Source: Rhodospirillales bacterium (GTDB taxonomy: Bacteria > Pseudomonadota > Alphaproteobacteria > Rhodospirillales_A > JACZKS01). From it: a DNA stretch of 64,000 nt. Below are positions 16,261-25,031 of the stretch, in pieces; the first letter of the stretch is position 1; each line of letters begins with the position of its first letter. The DNA lies in contig JABGRG010000009.1 of NCBI GenBank assembly GCA_018648445.1, positions 1-64,000 on the forward strand, written 5' to 3'. The translations under genes were made by a program, and so were the position numbers. Below the pieces are notes generated by a model. That model was not told the origin of the DNA and searched no databases. It saw only the letters and a program-made list of their open reading frames with translations.

Positions 16261-17397
16261 ATGCCGTCCACCGATCCCCGGTTCACTGTCGGCATCGAGG
16301 AAGAATACCTGCTGGTTGATCGCGAAACCCGCGAGCTTGTGGACGATCCCCCCGATGCCATGATCGAAGCCTGCCGGTCGCAATTGAAGGATCTGGTCCG
16401 CCCCGAGTTTCTCAGATCGCAGATCGAGGTCGGGACGCGGGTCTGCCGAACCATAGGGCAAGCCCGCGACGATCTGGCGTGGCTACGCAAAACCGTGGCC
16501 GAGGAAGCGGCCAAGTACGGGCTGGCGCCCATCGCCGCCTCGACCCACCCGTTCTCGGAGTGGCAGCAACAACAGCATTCCGACCATGAGCGCTATCATG
16601 TTCTGGCGCGCGACCTTCAGGCCGTGGCCCGCCGCCTGCTCATATGCGGCATGCATGTGCATGTCGGTATAGACGACGACGATCTGCGCATCGATTTGAT
16701 AAATCAGGCCGGGTATTTTCTGCCCCACCTTCTGGCACTCAGCACGTCGTCGCCGTTTTGGCGGGGTGTGGATACGGGCCTTAAGTCTTACCGTTTAAGC
16801 GTCTTCAACGAATTGCCGCGCACCGGACTTCCCGAACAATTCGATTCCTTCGGCGAATACCAGCGCCACGTAAACATTTTAACCAAAGCGGGCCTGATCA
16901 AGGACGCCTCCATGCTGTGGTGGGATATCCGCGCCAGCACCAAGTTCCCGACGATTGAGATGCGGATTACCGACGTTTGCACCTATCTTGAGGACGCCAT
17001 CGCCATCGCCGCATTGTTCACCTGCATCATCCGCATGCTGTATCGGCTGCGCCGCGACAATCGGCGCTGGCGCATCTACGCACCCATGCTGATCAACGAA
17101 AACCGCTGGCGGGCGCAAAGGTACGGTCTGGACGAGGGGTTGGTCGACTTCGGGAAAGGACAGATCGTTCCGTTCGAGGATTTGTTCGAGGAATTGATCG
17201 ATATGGTGCGCGAGGACGGCGAGGCATTGGGGTGCCTTGAGGAACTTCGCCTGAACCGCACCATTGCCAAGCGCGGAACCAGCGCACACCGCCAGCTTGC
17301 CGCCTACTACAAGGTTATCGACGAGGGCGGCGAACCCAAAGACGCGTTAAAGGCCGTCGTTGACGGGTTGATCGAGGATACCCTCGTCGGTCTTTAG
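16261..17397 (+). CDS. Carboxylate-amine ligase, YbdK/GCS2 family
   Basis: 378 residues, the usual length of the type-2 glutamate-cysteine-ligase-like family. It starts with FTVGIEEEYLLVD (metal and glutamate site), followed by CGMHVHVGI and STKFPTIEMRITD. Such enzymes join a carboxylate to an amine using ATP; E. coli YbdK shows weak glutamate-cysteine ligase activity but is not the main gshA. It lies 19 bp after the N-formylglutamate amidohydrolase-like gene and converges with the REC-Hpt gene 4 bp away. Confidence 0.9.
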   Translation: MPSTDPRFTVGIEEEYLLVDRETRELVDDPPDAMIEACRSQLKDLVRPEFLRSQIEVGTRVCRTIGQARDDLAWLRKTVAEEAAKYGLAPIAASTHPFSEWQQQQHSDHERYHVLARDLQAVARRLLICGMHVHVGIDDDDLRIDLINQAGYFLPHLLALSTSSPFWRGVDTGLKSYRLSVFNELPRTGLPEQFDSFGEYQRHVNILTKAGLIKDASMLWWDIRASTKFPTIEMRITDVCTYLEDAIAIAALFTCIIRMLYRLRRDNRRWRIYAPMLINENRWRAQRYGLDEGLVDFGKGQIVPFEDLFEELIDMVREDGEALGCLEELRLNRTIAKRGTSAHRQLAAYYKVIDEGGEPKDALKAVVDGLIEDTLVGL

Positions 17398-17401
17398 GGA
17401 A

Positions 17402-18466
17402 TTACGATACGGTCAATTGCTTTTCGATGGCGGCGTCCAGGGATTTGCGCAAATCCCTGCCGACCTGACCGCCGTCGCCCGCGATCTTCTCGCGCAAAAC
17501 GGCGCGCATGACATCAACGTGCGCCTTAACGATTTCGACGGCATTGTCGCCAATCCGGCACTCGCTGCCGGTCACTTCATAGAGCCTTTTGCCGAACACC
17601 GAAATCAGCGGATAGCCGAAGGTTCCGCCCTGGCCGCGAAGTTCATGGGCCAACAGATTGATCTCTCCAAAATAGCCGCGCCGCAGATCCCTTTCCTGCT
17701 CAAGAGCCTGAGCGCACAGCTTGGACAACTTGGCCAGATATTTTCCCGCCCACTCGGTAAAATCGAGGGCCGCTCGTTCCAGCGAGGCTTCGGCCTCTTC
17801 CAAGAGATCAGCCGGTATTTCCCCTGAGCCTCCGCCGGCCACGCCGCCAACCTTGTCCCTCAGGGCGTTGGGCAGAACGAATTTCCAAACATCGCTCGGT
17901 CCCTCGGGTTTTACGATCCGATCCGCCGAGTAAACCAATGTAATATCGCTATCCCTCGTGACACGCTGTTCTTCTCCGGGGGAGCCGACATCGCGGCGGC
18001 GGCGGTCGGGGCCGAAATACTCGCGCGACGTGATAAAGGGGCGCGGGTAGTCGATAACTTCCAGGATGTGCTTGTAAACAGTCTCGATGGCGAACGGCTT
18101 GGCCAGAAATTCTGTCGTTCCGAGATCGCGGGCCTGAGAAACATAATTGCTGTCGGCGGCCCCGGACAACATGATAAACGGCATGAAGCGGTTCGGTGAA
18201 TCCTTGGACGAACGAAGCCACCGCAAAAGCAGAAGCCCGTCGATGGGCGCCATCACCAAATCGGAAATCACGATGTCGGCGGTGGGCAGACCGGGTATCA
18301 TCTGGCCGCCGGGAACTTTAAGCATTTCAACGGCCTCGGTACCGTTGCTCGCAACCTCCACATGCCCCACCCTGAAGTGCGTGAGGGTGTCACGGAACAT
18401 ATTTCGGACGAACCGGTTGTCTTCAACGAGAAGAATGCGAATCCGGCTGAGATCGTAAACGGCCAC
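17402..18466 (-). CDS. Response regulator with C-terminal Hpt-like domain
   Basis: 354 residues. The receiver domain (about 8-140) has the acidic pocket (VEDN), phospho-acceptor Asp69 (VISDLVM) and Lys123 (LAKPF). A linker contains FGPDRRRR (151-158). A helical C-terminal part (about 225-345) carries AHELRGQGGTFG, which matches the Hpt signature with His274 as candidate phospho-His. There is no DNA-binding or enzymatic output domain. It may relay phosphate internally or to a partner. No histidine kinase is adjacent, so it is an orphan component. Confidence 0.8.
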   Translation of the reverse strand: MAVYDLSRIRILLVEDNRFVRNMFRDTLTHFRVGHVEVASNGTEAVEMLKVPGGQMIPGLPTADIVISDLVMAPIDGLLLLRWLRSSKDSPNRFMPFIMLSGAADSNYVSQARDLGTTEFLAKPFAIETVYKHILEVIDYPRPFITSREYFGPDRRRRDVGSPGEEQRVTRDSDITLVYSADRIVKPEGPSDVWKFVLPNALRDKVGGVAGGGSGEIPADLLEEAEASLERAALDFTEWAGKYLAKLSKLCAQALEQERDLRRGYFGEINLLAHELRGQGGTFGYPLISVFGKRLYEVTGSECRIGDNAVEIVKAHVDVMRAVLREKIAGDGGQVGRDLRKSLDAAIEKQLTVS

Positions 18467-18687
18467 TCAAAACTCCTACCAATGTCGCGCGCAGGCAGAC
18501 CCTATAAGGATTTTCTGGGTCTGGCAAATCTACAATGCAACCTGATGGTTAACGTCAGGTTATGCATCCAACCGTTTCTCCTTTTTTCGCACTTGCGCCA
18601 TGCCGCGTTGGCCGATTATGGTCCGGCGTTCCGGCGAATCTTCTCGGACAAGTATACGCTCACACGCGACAATGAAAGGAATTAGAT

Positions 18688-18930
18688 ATGGCGGAAGTAG
18701 GCGGCATCGCGGCGGACAGGCTTCGTTCATTTGTCGAGCGGGTCGAACGCCTGGAAGAAGAAAAAGCCGCACTCAGCGCCGACGTTAAGGACATCTACGC
18801 CGAAGCAAAAGGCAGCGGATTTGACGTCAAAACGATCCGCCAAATCGTCCGCCTGCGCAAAATGGATCAGACCGACCGCGACGAACAAGAAGCACTGCTC
18901 GACCTCTATAAGCGGGTCCTGGATCTTTAG
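18688..18930 (+). CDS. gapR: GapR family DNA-binding protein (DUF2312)
   Basis: 80 residues, full length for the family. GapR is an essential or near-essential alphaproteobacterial nucleoid protein that binds overtwisted AT-rich DNA ahead of replication and transcription and stimulates topoisomerases. The pattern RLRSFVERVERLEEEK followed by helices with AKGSGFDVKTIRQIVRLRK is diagnostic. AAAGGAATTAG precedes the ATG. It ends 4 bp inside the end of cysC, which runs the other way. Confidence 0.92.
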   Translation: MAEVGGIAADRLRSFVERVERLEEEKAALSADVKDIYAEAKGSGFDVKTIRQIVRLRKMDQTDRDEQEALLDLYKRVLDL

Positions 18931-19538
18931 ACCGCGGATGTAACCGCGAAATTACTTTCGACATAACTTTCCAGAACTGCCAGGCATTCGTTGATCGACT
19001 GGCTACCGGTCTCGACAACCAGTTCAGCATTGCCGGGTTCCTCATAGGGCGCCGATATCCCTGTAAAATCAGGGATTTCACCGGCGCGGGCCTTTTTATA
19101 AAGCCCCTTCGGATCGCGCGCCTCGCAGGTATTCAGATCGGCCTTGATGAATACCTCGTGAAAGGCCTCTCCACTAGCCGCCCGTGCGCCATCACGGTCT
19201 GCCCGGTAAGGTGAAATAAAGGCCGAAATGGCCAAAATCCCGGCGCGGCTGAACAACGCCGCCACCTCGCCGACGCGTCGAATATGTTCGTTGCGGTCTT
19301 GCGGCGAAAAACCGAGATCGGCACTGAGCCCATAACGAATGTTGTCACCGTCCAACACGTAAACCTGACATCCGCGAGCAAACAAGCGCTGCTCCAATTC
19401 GAACGCAAGGGTCGATTTGCCCGACCCCGACAGGCCGGTGAACCACAACACTCCGCCCTTATGTCTGTTTGACTTCCACCGGTCCTCGGGTGGAACGCGA
19501 TGGGCGACGGCGGTGATGTTGGACGACTTTACGCTCAT
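18927..19538 (-). CDS. cysC: Adenylylsulfate kinase (APS kinase)
   Basis: 203 residues. CysC phosphorylates adenosine 5'-phosphosulfate to PAPS. P-loop GLSGSGKST is at about 35-43; LDGDNIRYGL, the FISPYRADRD block and KGLYKKARAGEIPDFTGI lid segment are all present. It is a free-standing kinase, not fused to CysN. It sits 30 bp behind the MCE-transporter lipoprotein gene on the same strand, with no sulfate assimilation or sulfotransferase gene in the window, so the operon link is odd. Confidence 0.93.
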   Translation of the reverse strand: MSVKSSNITAVAHRVPPEDRWKSNRHKGGVLWFTGLSGSGKSTLAFELEQRLFARGCQVYVLDGDNIRYGLSADLGFSPQDRNEHIRRVGEVAALFSRAGILAISAFISPYRADRDGARAASGEAFHEVFIKADLNTCEARDPKGLYKKARAGEIPDFTGISAPYEEPGNAELVVETGSQSINECLAVLESYVESNFAVTSAV

Positions 19539-19568
19539 TCGTAATTCTTCTCTCCTGGACTGTCGTCT

Positions 19569-20180
19569 CTAAATTCGTGAAATGTCGGCAACAAAGGCGG
19601 CAAATATTTTCCCCAGTCCCAAGTTTATTCCACTAACTGCCGCGGCAATGTCCGCTCCTGCGGTTTCGCCTTCCGTACGATAGGTCTTGACCAGCAGAAG
19701 CCGGTCCTCACGCCGGTCACGTAATGCAATTTCCAGAGCAATCACGACCTTCGACGGCGTTCCGCGAACTTGTTCCAGCCGCTTGATTTTGCCGGTCAGA
19801 ATGAAGTCGGGCTCGAGACGCATTTCCGGCGTGATCACGGTTTTCGCGACGCCCGCCTGCCGCAGATAGGAAACCAGTTCGTCGCGCAGCATCACGGTCG
19901 GGGAGTCGGTCCAGAAGTGGTAGTGGTATTCGTTGGCTTCCAACGGTCGAGCCGCCTCGCTGTAGACGATTGGCCTGCCGGCGGTCAATCCGTCGGCCAA
20001 AAGGCGCGCCACTTCGAGGGTCCCGGCCAAAGGCGGATTTGCGAGCGCCTTCCCCGACATTTGCACGTGCAGGCGATAGAAATGATCCTGCGGAACCGGC
20101 GGCTGCGCGCAGGAAGCCAGCAACATCACGAACAATGCGCCAAAAAACAGTCTGGTCGTTTTCACCGCAGTTCCCCCCAT
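19569..20180 (-). CDS. ABC-type transport auxiliary lipoprotein (PqiC/MlaC-context)
   Basis: 203 residues. A lipoprotein signal ending in LLASC (Cys at about residue 24) predicts membrane anchoring in the periplasm, possibly the outer membrane. The rest matches the LptE/PqiC-like auxiliary lipoproteins found behind MCE genes (HFYRLHV start, ARPLEANEYHYHFWTDSP, FVADI end). It begins directly after the mlaD stop codon (no gap). An in-frame GTG at VKTTRLFF is an alternative start. It would help pass lipid between MlaD and the outer membrane. Confidence 0.85.
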   Translation of the reverse strand: MGGTAVKTTRLFFGALFVMLLASCAQPPVPQDHFYRLHVQMSGKALANPPLAGTLEVARLLADGLTAGRPIVYSEAARPLEANEYHYHFWTDSPTVMLRDELVSYLRQAGVAKTVITPEMRLEPDFILTGKIKRLEQVRGTPSKVVIALEIALRDRREDRLLLVKTYRTEGETAGADIAAAVSGINLGLGKIFAAFVADISRI

Positions 20181-21179
20181 TTAATTTCCCCGCGCCTGAT
20201 CTTCCGGCGCGGTGCCGCCCAAAAGTACGCCCGGATTCTTGCGAATTTGGCGGCTGAACTCGTTTATATTGCGGGCCGCGCCCTCCATGTTCTGGTTCAG
20301 GGCGTCGATATGTCTGGCCACCGAATCGACCACGTGCCGAAGATCAACGATGGCCCGTTCCACGTCGAGTTTATTATCGACCAACATGGTGTCGATGGAA
20401 TCCAAAAGCTGATCCAGGCGGCCTCTGGTGACCCGCAATTCATCGGCGAATGCGGTGAAACTTCCGACCGCCCTGTCAGCCTTACCCAACACGCCTTCGA
20501 CCATTTTGCGGTTGTTCGGACTAAACAATTTGTCAAGCTCGCCCGCCGTCAGTTGAAGCTGGCCGGTCAGATCCTCGACATCGCCGACGATGATGGGAAC
20601 ACGGTCCGCCATTTCCTGGGCTAATTCACTCAACTCTGTAATCAACATATCGCCCTGGTCGCCGAGAATATCGCCGAAGGTCGCTGCGGCTCCATTTACA
20701 GTTGCCAAAAGCGGCCGCAAGTCATTGACGGCGATATCCTTGATTTGCTCGGCAACAGAACTCATCACGTTAAACAGGTTTTCGGCCTCGCGGCTTTCAA
20801 TACGGTCGCCGGGCTTCAGCGCGCTTTTGCTCTGGCCTTCCGAAACGGCAATAACGATGGCCGAAAGCAGGCTCGGAGCCTCGATGGCGGCGAGGCTGTC
20901 GGTGGGAATTTGCCAGCCCTCGGTGACCGACAAATCCACCCTGAAACGCATGCCCCCGCCCTGCGCCACCGGCGTCACTTCCTCGACCTGACCGATGGGG
21001 TATCCTTCGTAAAGAATTTGGGTGCCGAATTTCACGCCGGTGACGTTGCGGTAAATGGCGTGATAACTGTCGGTTGATCCACTGCCGCCCGAAAGGGTTA
21101 TGACCGACGCCACCAGAACAAACGCCATGGCGGCAACGAAAAGGCCGACCAGGACATAGTTGATCTTGTTGCTCCTCAT
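20181..21179 (-). CDS. MCE-domain protein, MlaD-like
   Basis: 332 residues: one N-terminal membrane anchor (about 7-30), a single MCE domain (about 38-115, with GVKFGTQILYEGYPIGQV), then a long helical coiled-coil-like tail (about 140-310). MCE proteins form hexameric rings that carry lipid across the periplasm. The long helical tail is more like PqiB/LetB-type or mycobacterial Mce proteins than the short E. coli MlaD. Its ATG overlaps the ATPase stop by 4 bp. Part of a STAS-MlaE-MlaF-MlaD-lipoprotein set. Confidence 0.88.
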   Translation of the reverse strand: MRSNKINYVLVGLFVAAMAFVLVASVITLSGGSGSTDSYHAIYRNVTGVKFGTQILYEGYPIGQVEEVTPVAQGGGMRFRVDLSVTEGWQIPTDSLAAIEAPSLLSAIVIAVSEGQSKSALKPGDRIESREAENLFNVMSSVAEQIKDIAVNDLRPLLATVNGAAATFGDILGDQGDMLITELSELAQEMADRVPIIVGDVEDLTGQLQLTAGELDKLFSPNNRKMVEGVLGKADRAVGSFTAFADELRVTRGRLDQLLDSIDTMLVDNKLDVERAIVDLRHVVDSVARHIDALNQNMEGAARNINEFSRQIRKNPGVLLGGTAPEDQARGN

Positions 21180-22018
21180 GGCGTCGCTCCCTCTTGCATT
21201 TTTTCACCCATCAACCTTCGTAAGTATTCGTCGGGGTCGACAGGATCGTCTTCCATGCGCCGGTTTAACAGGTTTTGAATTCGCTCGCTCGGATGGTTGC
21301 GCAACTCTTCCACGGTTCCGATAAACAGGATTTTGCCTCGGTCCAGAACGGTAATGCGATCGGCGATCTTGAACGCGCTTTCCAGTTCGTGGGTAACAAC
21401 GACGATGGCCATGCCCATGGCGTCACGAAGTCGCAGGATCAAATCGTCCAGCGCCGAGGACACCACCGGGTCCAAGCCCGCCGACGGTTCGTCGCAAAAC
21501 AGAATGCGCGGGTCCATGATGACGGCACGGGCGAAGGCGGCGCGCTTGATCATGCCGCCCGACAGCTCTGACGGCATCAGGTCCTCGAACCCCGCAAGAT
21601 CGACCGCTTCCAGTTTCAACCGGACCATGATTTCCATGGTTTGCCGGTCCAGGTTGGTATGCTCGAACAAGGGCAGCATGATGTTCTCGCCGACGGTCAT
21701 CGAACTGAACAACGCGCCACCCTGAAACGCCACGCCCAGTTTTTTACGAAGCGCGAACATCTCTTTCATACTGAGGTCGGCAATATCCTTATCCAGGATA
21801 CGCATGGCGCCCGATGTCGGCGTTTCCAGCGCCATCAGGTAACGCAACAGGGTGCTCTTGCCCGACCCCGAACCACCCATGATGACCATGATTTCGCCGT
21901 CGCGGACGTCCATGCTGACGCCCTGCAGGATCAAGCGCGTCCCGTAGTGGGTGACCAGTTCTTCAACCTCGATCATCTTTTTTGCGCCCGCTCCGGGGCG
22001 TTGGGTTTCTTCTGCCAC
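21176..22018 (-). CDS. ABC transporter ATPase, MlaF-like
   Basis: 280 residues from a GTG start at 22018 that has AGGGGA about 8 bp upstream, 13 bp after the permease stop. Walker A GGSGSGKST, signature ELSGGMIKR, Walker B ILFCDEPSAGLDP and VTHEL are intact. The C-terminal extension beyond residue about 235 (ERIQNLLNRRM...) is the part which in E. coli MlaF helps contact MlaB and the partner subunit. It powers lipid transport by the MlaE-like permease. Confidence 0.9.
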   Translation of the reverse strand: MAEETQRPGAGAKKMIEVEELVTHYGTRLILQGVSMDVRDGEIMVIMGGSGSGKSTLLRYLMALETPTSGAMRILDKDIADLSMKEMFALRKKLGVAFQGGALFSSMTVGENIMLPLFEHTNLDRQTMEIMVRLKLEAVDLAGFEDLMPSELSGGMIKRAAFARAVIMDPRILFCDEPSAGLDPVVSSALDDLILRLRDAMGMAIVVVTHELESAFKIADRITVLDRGKILFIGTVEELRNHPSERIQNLLNRRMEDDPVDPDEYLRRLMGEKMQEGATP

Positions 22019-22031
22019 GCCTATTCCCCTG

Positions 22032-22853
22032 CTAACCCATCTGCGTCGCCATGAGAACAAAGATCATGTCGGTGATCACGATCGCGGAAATGGCCTGTAC
22101 CACCGAGCGCGTCGTCGCCTTGCCCACACCTTCGGCTCCGCCCTGAACCCCCGCCCCATTCATCACGCCGATAATGGCGATCAGAACGGCGAAGGCGATG
22201 CTTTTGGCAAACCCGTGCAGCACGTCACCGGCGTCGAGCGCATCGGCAACCTGGGTGATATAGGCGTCCATGGAAACGCTTAAGTCGACCCCGACATACA
22301 GCCCGCCTGCATATAATCCGATAAACCCGCTGAAAATGGTCAGCGCCGGAACCATCACAATCATGGCAAACAGCGCGGGGGCGACCAAGAAACGCACGGG
22401 ATTGATGCCCATGACCTCCAGCGCGTCCATCTCCTGATTGATTTTCATGGTGCCGATGCGCGCCGCCAGCGCCGAGCCCGAGCGCCCAGCCACCAGAATG
22501 CCCGTGATCAACGGCGCAAACTCGCGGACCATTGAAATCGCGATGCCGAAAGTCACCTGAGATTCCGCGCCGAACTTTTTCAGGGAAATGATGCCCTGCA
22601 TGGCCAGCACCGCGCCTATGGCGGCCGAAAGAACGGCGACGATGGGGATGGCGTTGATGCCGACCTCGCGCATCTGCGCGATGATCGCGCCCATGCGCAC
22701 GGGTTGCCTTAAACGCGGCCCAAAAAACAGCCAGAACAAACTTTGCGCGACAAGAACGCCCGCGAAACCAAATTCCCCGAAGCTATGGGCGGTGGCGCGG
22801 CCCACCCGCTCGAGGAAATCCATTACCGAACCTAGTTTGTTTGTCGGCGGCAT
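22032..22853 (-). CDS. ABC transporter permease, MlaE family
   Basis: 273-residue integral membrane protein. The conserved MlaE blocks FGAESQVTFGI, LVAGRSGSALAARIGTMKINQEMDALEVMGI and NGAGVQGGAEGVGKATTRSVV are present. It forms the membrane channel with the MlaF-like ATPase and receives or delivers phospholipid via the MCE protein. It starts 11 bp after the STAS gene, which occupies the place of mlaB in function although not in E. coli gene order. Confidence 0.92.
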   Translation of the reverse strand: MPPTNKLGSVMDFLERVGRATAHSFGEFGFAGVLVAQSLFWLFFGPRLRQPVRMGAIIAQMREVGINAIPIVAVLSAAIGAVLAMQGIISLKKFGAESQVTFGIAISMVREFAPLITGILVAGRSGSALAARIGTMKINQEMDALEVMGINPVRFLVAPALFAMIVMVPALTIFSGFIGLYAGGLYVGVDLSVSMDAYITQVADALDAGDVLHGFAKSIAFAVLIAIIGVMNGAGVQGGAEGVGKATTRSVVQAISAIVITDMIFVLMATQMG

Positions 22854-22864
22854 GTTCTCGGCAG

Positions 22865-23191
22865 TTACCCTCCAAGGGCCTCCTCAATGGTGGCGTGGAT
22901 GGTGAACACCCTGTCCAGGCGGGCCAGTTGCAGCACCCGAAGTGCTGCCTCGCTAACCGAAACCAGCGCAAAATCGAGACCCGTCTTACGCGCGGCCTGA
23001 AGGGATTCAACCAGGGAGGCGACCCCCGAACTGTCTATGTACGTAACCTCTGACATGTCGACCAGTACCGGACGCTTGAGGCCCACGCAGTCGAGCAAAA
23101 CCTTGCGCGCCGTCGGTGAGGTTTCGAGGTCAACATCGCCCTCGAAAGCCACCACCGACGCGCCGCCGGTTTCTCGGATTTCATGCTTCAT
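22865..23191 (-). CDS. STAS-domain protein (SpoIIAA/MlaB-like)
   Basis: 108 residues, a single STAS domain. The phospho-switch motif reads YIDSSGVASL; Ser54 aligns with Ser58 of SpoIIAA and Thr52 of MlaB. It lies 10 bp after a gene for a fused PP2C phosphatase/anti-sigma-type kinase and 11 bp before the MlaE-like permease. It could be an anti-sigma-factor antagonist, an MlaB-type subunit of the lipid transporter, or both. A phosphorylatable Ser next to a kinase/phosphatase favours control by phosphorylation. Confidence 0.88.
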   Translation of the reverse strand: MKHEIRETGGASVVAFEGDVDLETSPTARKVLLDCVGLKRPVLVDMSEVTYIDSSGVASLVESLQAARKTGLDFALVSVSEAALRVLQLARLDRVFTIHATIEEALGG

Positions 23192-23201
23192 CTAAATTCC
23201 C

Positions 23202-24917
23202 TCATTCGAGCTTTTTGCTCATTCTCATTAGATTACCACTATTTCCCGGTAGTGGCGTGATTTCCACCTCGTCCATGATTTCCCGGATAAGATGGGTCCC
23301 CAAACCACCGGGCCGGATGTCCTCCAGGTCGCGCGGTTTTATTTTTGTTACATCAACGGTATCGGCGAAATCCCTTAACAACACTATCAGATCATCGTCG
23401 TCGCGGCGAATTTCCAGTGTAATCTCGCCCTCGGTGCTACCTTTATACGCGTGACGGATGATGTTCTGGCAAGCCTCGTCGATCACCAGCACCAGGTCCG
23501 CCTGCAACGCAGCGGGACATCCTTCTTCCTTCAAGACGCCGGTGACCGCCTCACGCACTTCTTTCAATTTGCCCGGCAAAGATGGGAAGTTGATGCGCAG
23601 CAAACCAACGCCGACGGCTTGACGCGCCGGCCCCGCATCGTTGACCGCCAGAAGCGTCAAATCATCGCGCAACGGACCTTCGGTTTGCCGAATGCGGGAG
23701 ATCACTGCATTCAGGCGATCTGCTGCGGGCATGTCGGCATTGGCATCCAGCATTGCCTTCAGGCCCTCGACTTCCAGCGTCTCATCGCCCTCGATGTAAC
23801 CTTCGGTCACGCCGTCGGTGAAGACGTAGAGCGTTCCGCCCTCAAGGGAAATTTCGGTTTCGGGGAAGTCCTCTTCGGGTCCGGCCATGGGCATGATGCC
23901 CAGCGGCGGCAGTTCCGCTTCCAACGCCGTATAGGTCCCATCGCGCCTCCGATACAATGGCGGTTCATGCCCGGCGTTGGCCAGCCGCACGACACCTGAT
24001 ACCGGATCGAAATGGCCGCCGACCATGGTCACGAACATGCCCCGTGTCGTGGTCTCGCAAATCTCGCGGTTGAGGATGGCCAACAACTTGCCGGGCGACG
24101 TGATCGTTTTGCCCAGACACCGATAAAGGCTTGCCGTCTTGGCCATCAGAAGCGCGGCGTTCATCCCCTTGCCCGACACGTCACCCAGATTGAAGCAAAT
24201 GGTGCCGTCCTCGATTTCAAAAAAGTCGAAGAAATCGCCGGATACGGTTCGCGCCGGAACGTTAATGCCATGGATGGGAAATGGCTCGGGGCGGGCTTCG
24301 GGAAGCAGGCTACGCTGAATTTCGGCGGCCAGTTCAAGTTCGCGCTTGACCCGTTCCTGCTCGACCAGGGCTTCGGCCTGCCGGGCGTTGACGATGGCCA
24401 ATGCGGCCGATGAACTTAGCCCTTGCAGAACGCTCAGGTCGCTGGGCGCGAACAACCCGTCGCCGCCCAGTTTATTGACCAGTTCGATGGCGCCGATGCG
24501 TTCGCCCTTGACGCTCATGGGCGCACACAGAATGGATCGCGTCGTAAAACCCGTTTCGGCGTCTACACCACCGTGGAAGCTGGCGTCCTTGGATACGTCG
24601 CGGACGATTTCGCCGACGTTCTCCTGCACGCAGCGGCCAACGATTCCCTGATCGGAATCGAGCACCATTCCAGCGATTTCGGTGGCTCCGGAACAGGCGT
24701 GACAGCGCAGCTTTTTGCCAGTTTCGTCCAGCAGGAATAAAGCGCCGCCCGCCGCGTCCAGATAACGCGTAATGCGCTCAACCGCCTTCGCCAGCGTCGT
24801 TTCCAAATCGCGGGAGGACGCAAAGTCCGACCCCATCAAGGCCAGCAGCTCAAGATGATCCGAAATATTTTCGCCGCTTTCGCTGAGCAGCTTATCCACT
24901 GATTCGCGTTCAGCCAT
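23202..24917 (-). CDS. GAF - PP2C phosphatase (SpoIIE/RsbU type) - HATPase (RsbW type) protein
   Basis: 571 residues in three domains. GAF about 25-180, a likely ligand sensor. PPM/SpoIIE Ser phosphatase about 215-430, with metal Asp228 (SGDFFD), Asp246 (GDVSGKG), Asp368 (FTDGVTE) and the RDD at 417-419. HATPase about 440-570, with N-box DEACQNIIRHA (Glu481, Asn485) and glycine box PGGLGTHLI. One chain thus carries both the eraser and the writer for a STAS protein, which is encoded 10 bp downstream. ATG 24917 was chosen; an in-frame GTG (24926) and upstream codons are possible starts. Confidence 0.88.
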   Translation of the reverse strand: MAERESVDKLLSESGENISDHLELLALMGSDFASSRDLETTLAKAVERITRYLDAAGGALFLLDETGKKLRCHACSGATEIAGMVLDSDQGIVGRCVQENVGEIVRDVSKDASFHGGVDAETGFTTRSILCAPMSVKGERIGAIELVNKLGGDGLFAPSDLSVLQGLSSSAALAIVNARQAEALVEQERVKRELELAAEIQRSLLPEARPEPFPIHGINVPARTVSGDFFDFFEIEDGTICFNLGDVSGKGMNAALLMAKTASLYRCLGKTITSPGKLLAILNREICETTTRGMFVTMVGGHFDPVSGVVRLANAGHEPPLYRRRDGTYTALEAELPPLGIMPMAGPEEDFPETEISLEGGTLYVFTDGVTEGYIEGDETLEVEGLKAMLDANADMPAADRLNAVISRIRQTEGPLRDDLTLLAVNDAGPARQAVGVGLLRINFPSLPGKLKEVREAVTGVLKEEGCPAALQADLVLVIDEACQNIIRHAYKGSTEGEITLEIRRDDDDLIVLLRDFADTVDVTKIKPRDLEDIRPGGLGTHLIREIMDEVEITPLPGNSGNLMRMSKKLE

Positions 24918-25031
24918 GCAAGGCACTATGCCTCGAATTTTACTCGCGGGCAAACCCGTCTGATCAACTTTTTCGCATCCCTTGACCTCCTTGCCCCGCC
25001 CCGCCTACGCTGCGTGCCCGGGGGGACGGTC

